NCBI RefSeq assembly: GCF_001262075.1
Contig: NZ_CP012073.1
Location: 372,001 to 436,000, forward strand
DNA: 64,000 nt
Reading direction: 5' to 3'
Source: Ottowia sp. oral taxon 894
GTDB lineage: Bacteria > Pseudomonadota > Gammaproteobacteria > Burkholderiales > Burkholderiaceae_C
Shown here: positions 63,842 to 64,000 of the stretch, piece by piece
Layout: each line of letters opens with the position of its first letter
Numbering within the stretch: position 1 is the first letter of the stretch
Translations under genes and position numbers: made by a program
Notes under the pieces: generated by a model
Databases searched by the model: none
What the model was told of the DNA's origin: nothing
The model's input: only the letters and a program-made list of their open reading frames with translations

Positions 63842-64000
63842 TTATGGTAGAGGGCCAAGGCAGCCCCAACCGTACACCGCCTCAATGCACTGCCCCTGCA
63901 CGCTCAGCTGCTGCAAGCACCGGGCATACAGAGCGGCGTGCGGCCACCCAGCGCCTTTCTCTGACGAGCATTGATCTCATCGGCCACGGCATCGAGCTGC
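63842..64000 (-). pseudogene. IS30-family transposase remnant, 3' end (runs off the window)
   Basis: On the minus strand from the window edge the frame reads QLDAVADEINARQRKALGGRTP, close to the C-terminal end of IS30-type transposases (typical: LNARPRKTLGWRTP). The frame then breaks. The next frame continues AALYARCLQQLSVQGQ and ends at a TAA at 63842-63844. So a one-base shift lies near the RTP codons, and the Trp of GWRTP is changed to Gly. The transposase is probably inactive; the rest is outside the window. Confidence 0.7.

Overview
The window is GC-rich, tightly packed bacterial chromosome. It looks like a betaproteobacterium of the order Burkholderiales, probably Comamonadaceae or a close relative. 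This is inferred from gene content and order: asd-fimV-truA-trpF-trpB-trpA-accD, rpsB-tsf-pyrH-frr-uppS-cdsA-dxr, rpoH divergent from aceE-aceF-lpdA, and an E3 (lpdA) with its own lipoyl domain. No rRNA, CRISPR array, prophage or complete insertion sequence is visible. Most of the window is core housekeeping, with accessory genes set into conserved operons.

Layout. 0-6.7 kb: the end of a DUF4198 gene, tRNA-Lys(CTT), a membrane-anchored Mrr-like nuclease, a small exported protein, fpr, the B12-dependent ribonucleotide reductase nrdJ and tRNA-Leu(TAG). 6.8-17 kb, minus strand: an RND efflux pump and its adaptor, an SSS symporter, a SWIB protein, a glutaredoxin-like protein and oligopeptidase A. 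17.3-24.3 kb: two small genes, then the rpsB-to-dxr block for translation, UMP synthesis, undecaprenyl and phospholipid precursors and isoprenoids. 24.5-32.6 kb: a PerM/AI-2E exporter, a NERD-helicase, a SulP transporter, purN, trmL and rpoH. 32.8-41.8 kb, plus strand: the pyruvate dehydrogenase cluster aceE-aceF-(DUF4253)-(MurI-like)-lpdA, then dut and a glycine-zipper lipoprotein. 42.5-56.1 kb, minus strand: asd, a frameshifted fimV, truA, an interrupted PLD-family gene, trpF, trpB, a single-chain MmeI-like restriction-modification enzyme, trpA and accD. 56.2-64 kb: creA, tex, an alanine-rich lipoprotein, a conserved hypothetical gene divergent from slyD, another hypothetical, thiS, tRNA-Lys(TTT), tcdA and an IS30-type transposase remnant at the edge.

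The most striking feature is two dispersed repeat families that fill nearly all the long intergenic gaps. Repeat A is about 78 bp, begins and ends with a direct GGAGC(G/A)AA repeat about 69 bp apart, and is present in 14 clear copies plus one degenerate copy. Repeat B is about 165 bp with inverted ends (GAACCTGTTC/GAACAGGTTC) and is present in 6 copies plus fragments. One B copy sits exactly between codons 5 and 6 of a PLD-family gene, flanked by a 3-bp duplication, which is direct evidence that it has been mobile. Other observations worth follow-up are a glutamate-racemase-like protein with both catalytic cysteines replaced by serine inside the pyruvate dehydrogenase cluster, a type IIL restriction-modification gene inside the trp operon, a nine-base homopolymer that breaks fimV, a CIRCE operator at rpoH, and a six-unit ENxx repeat in the RND pump.
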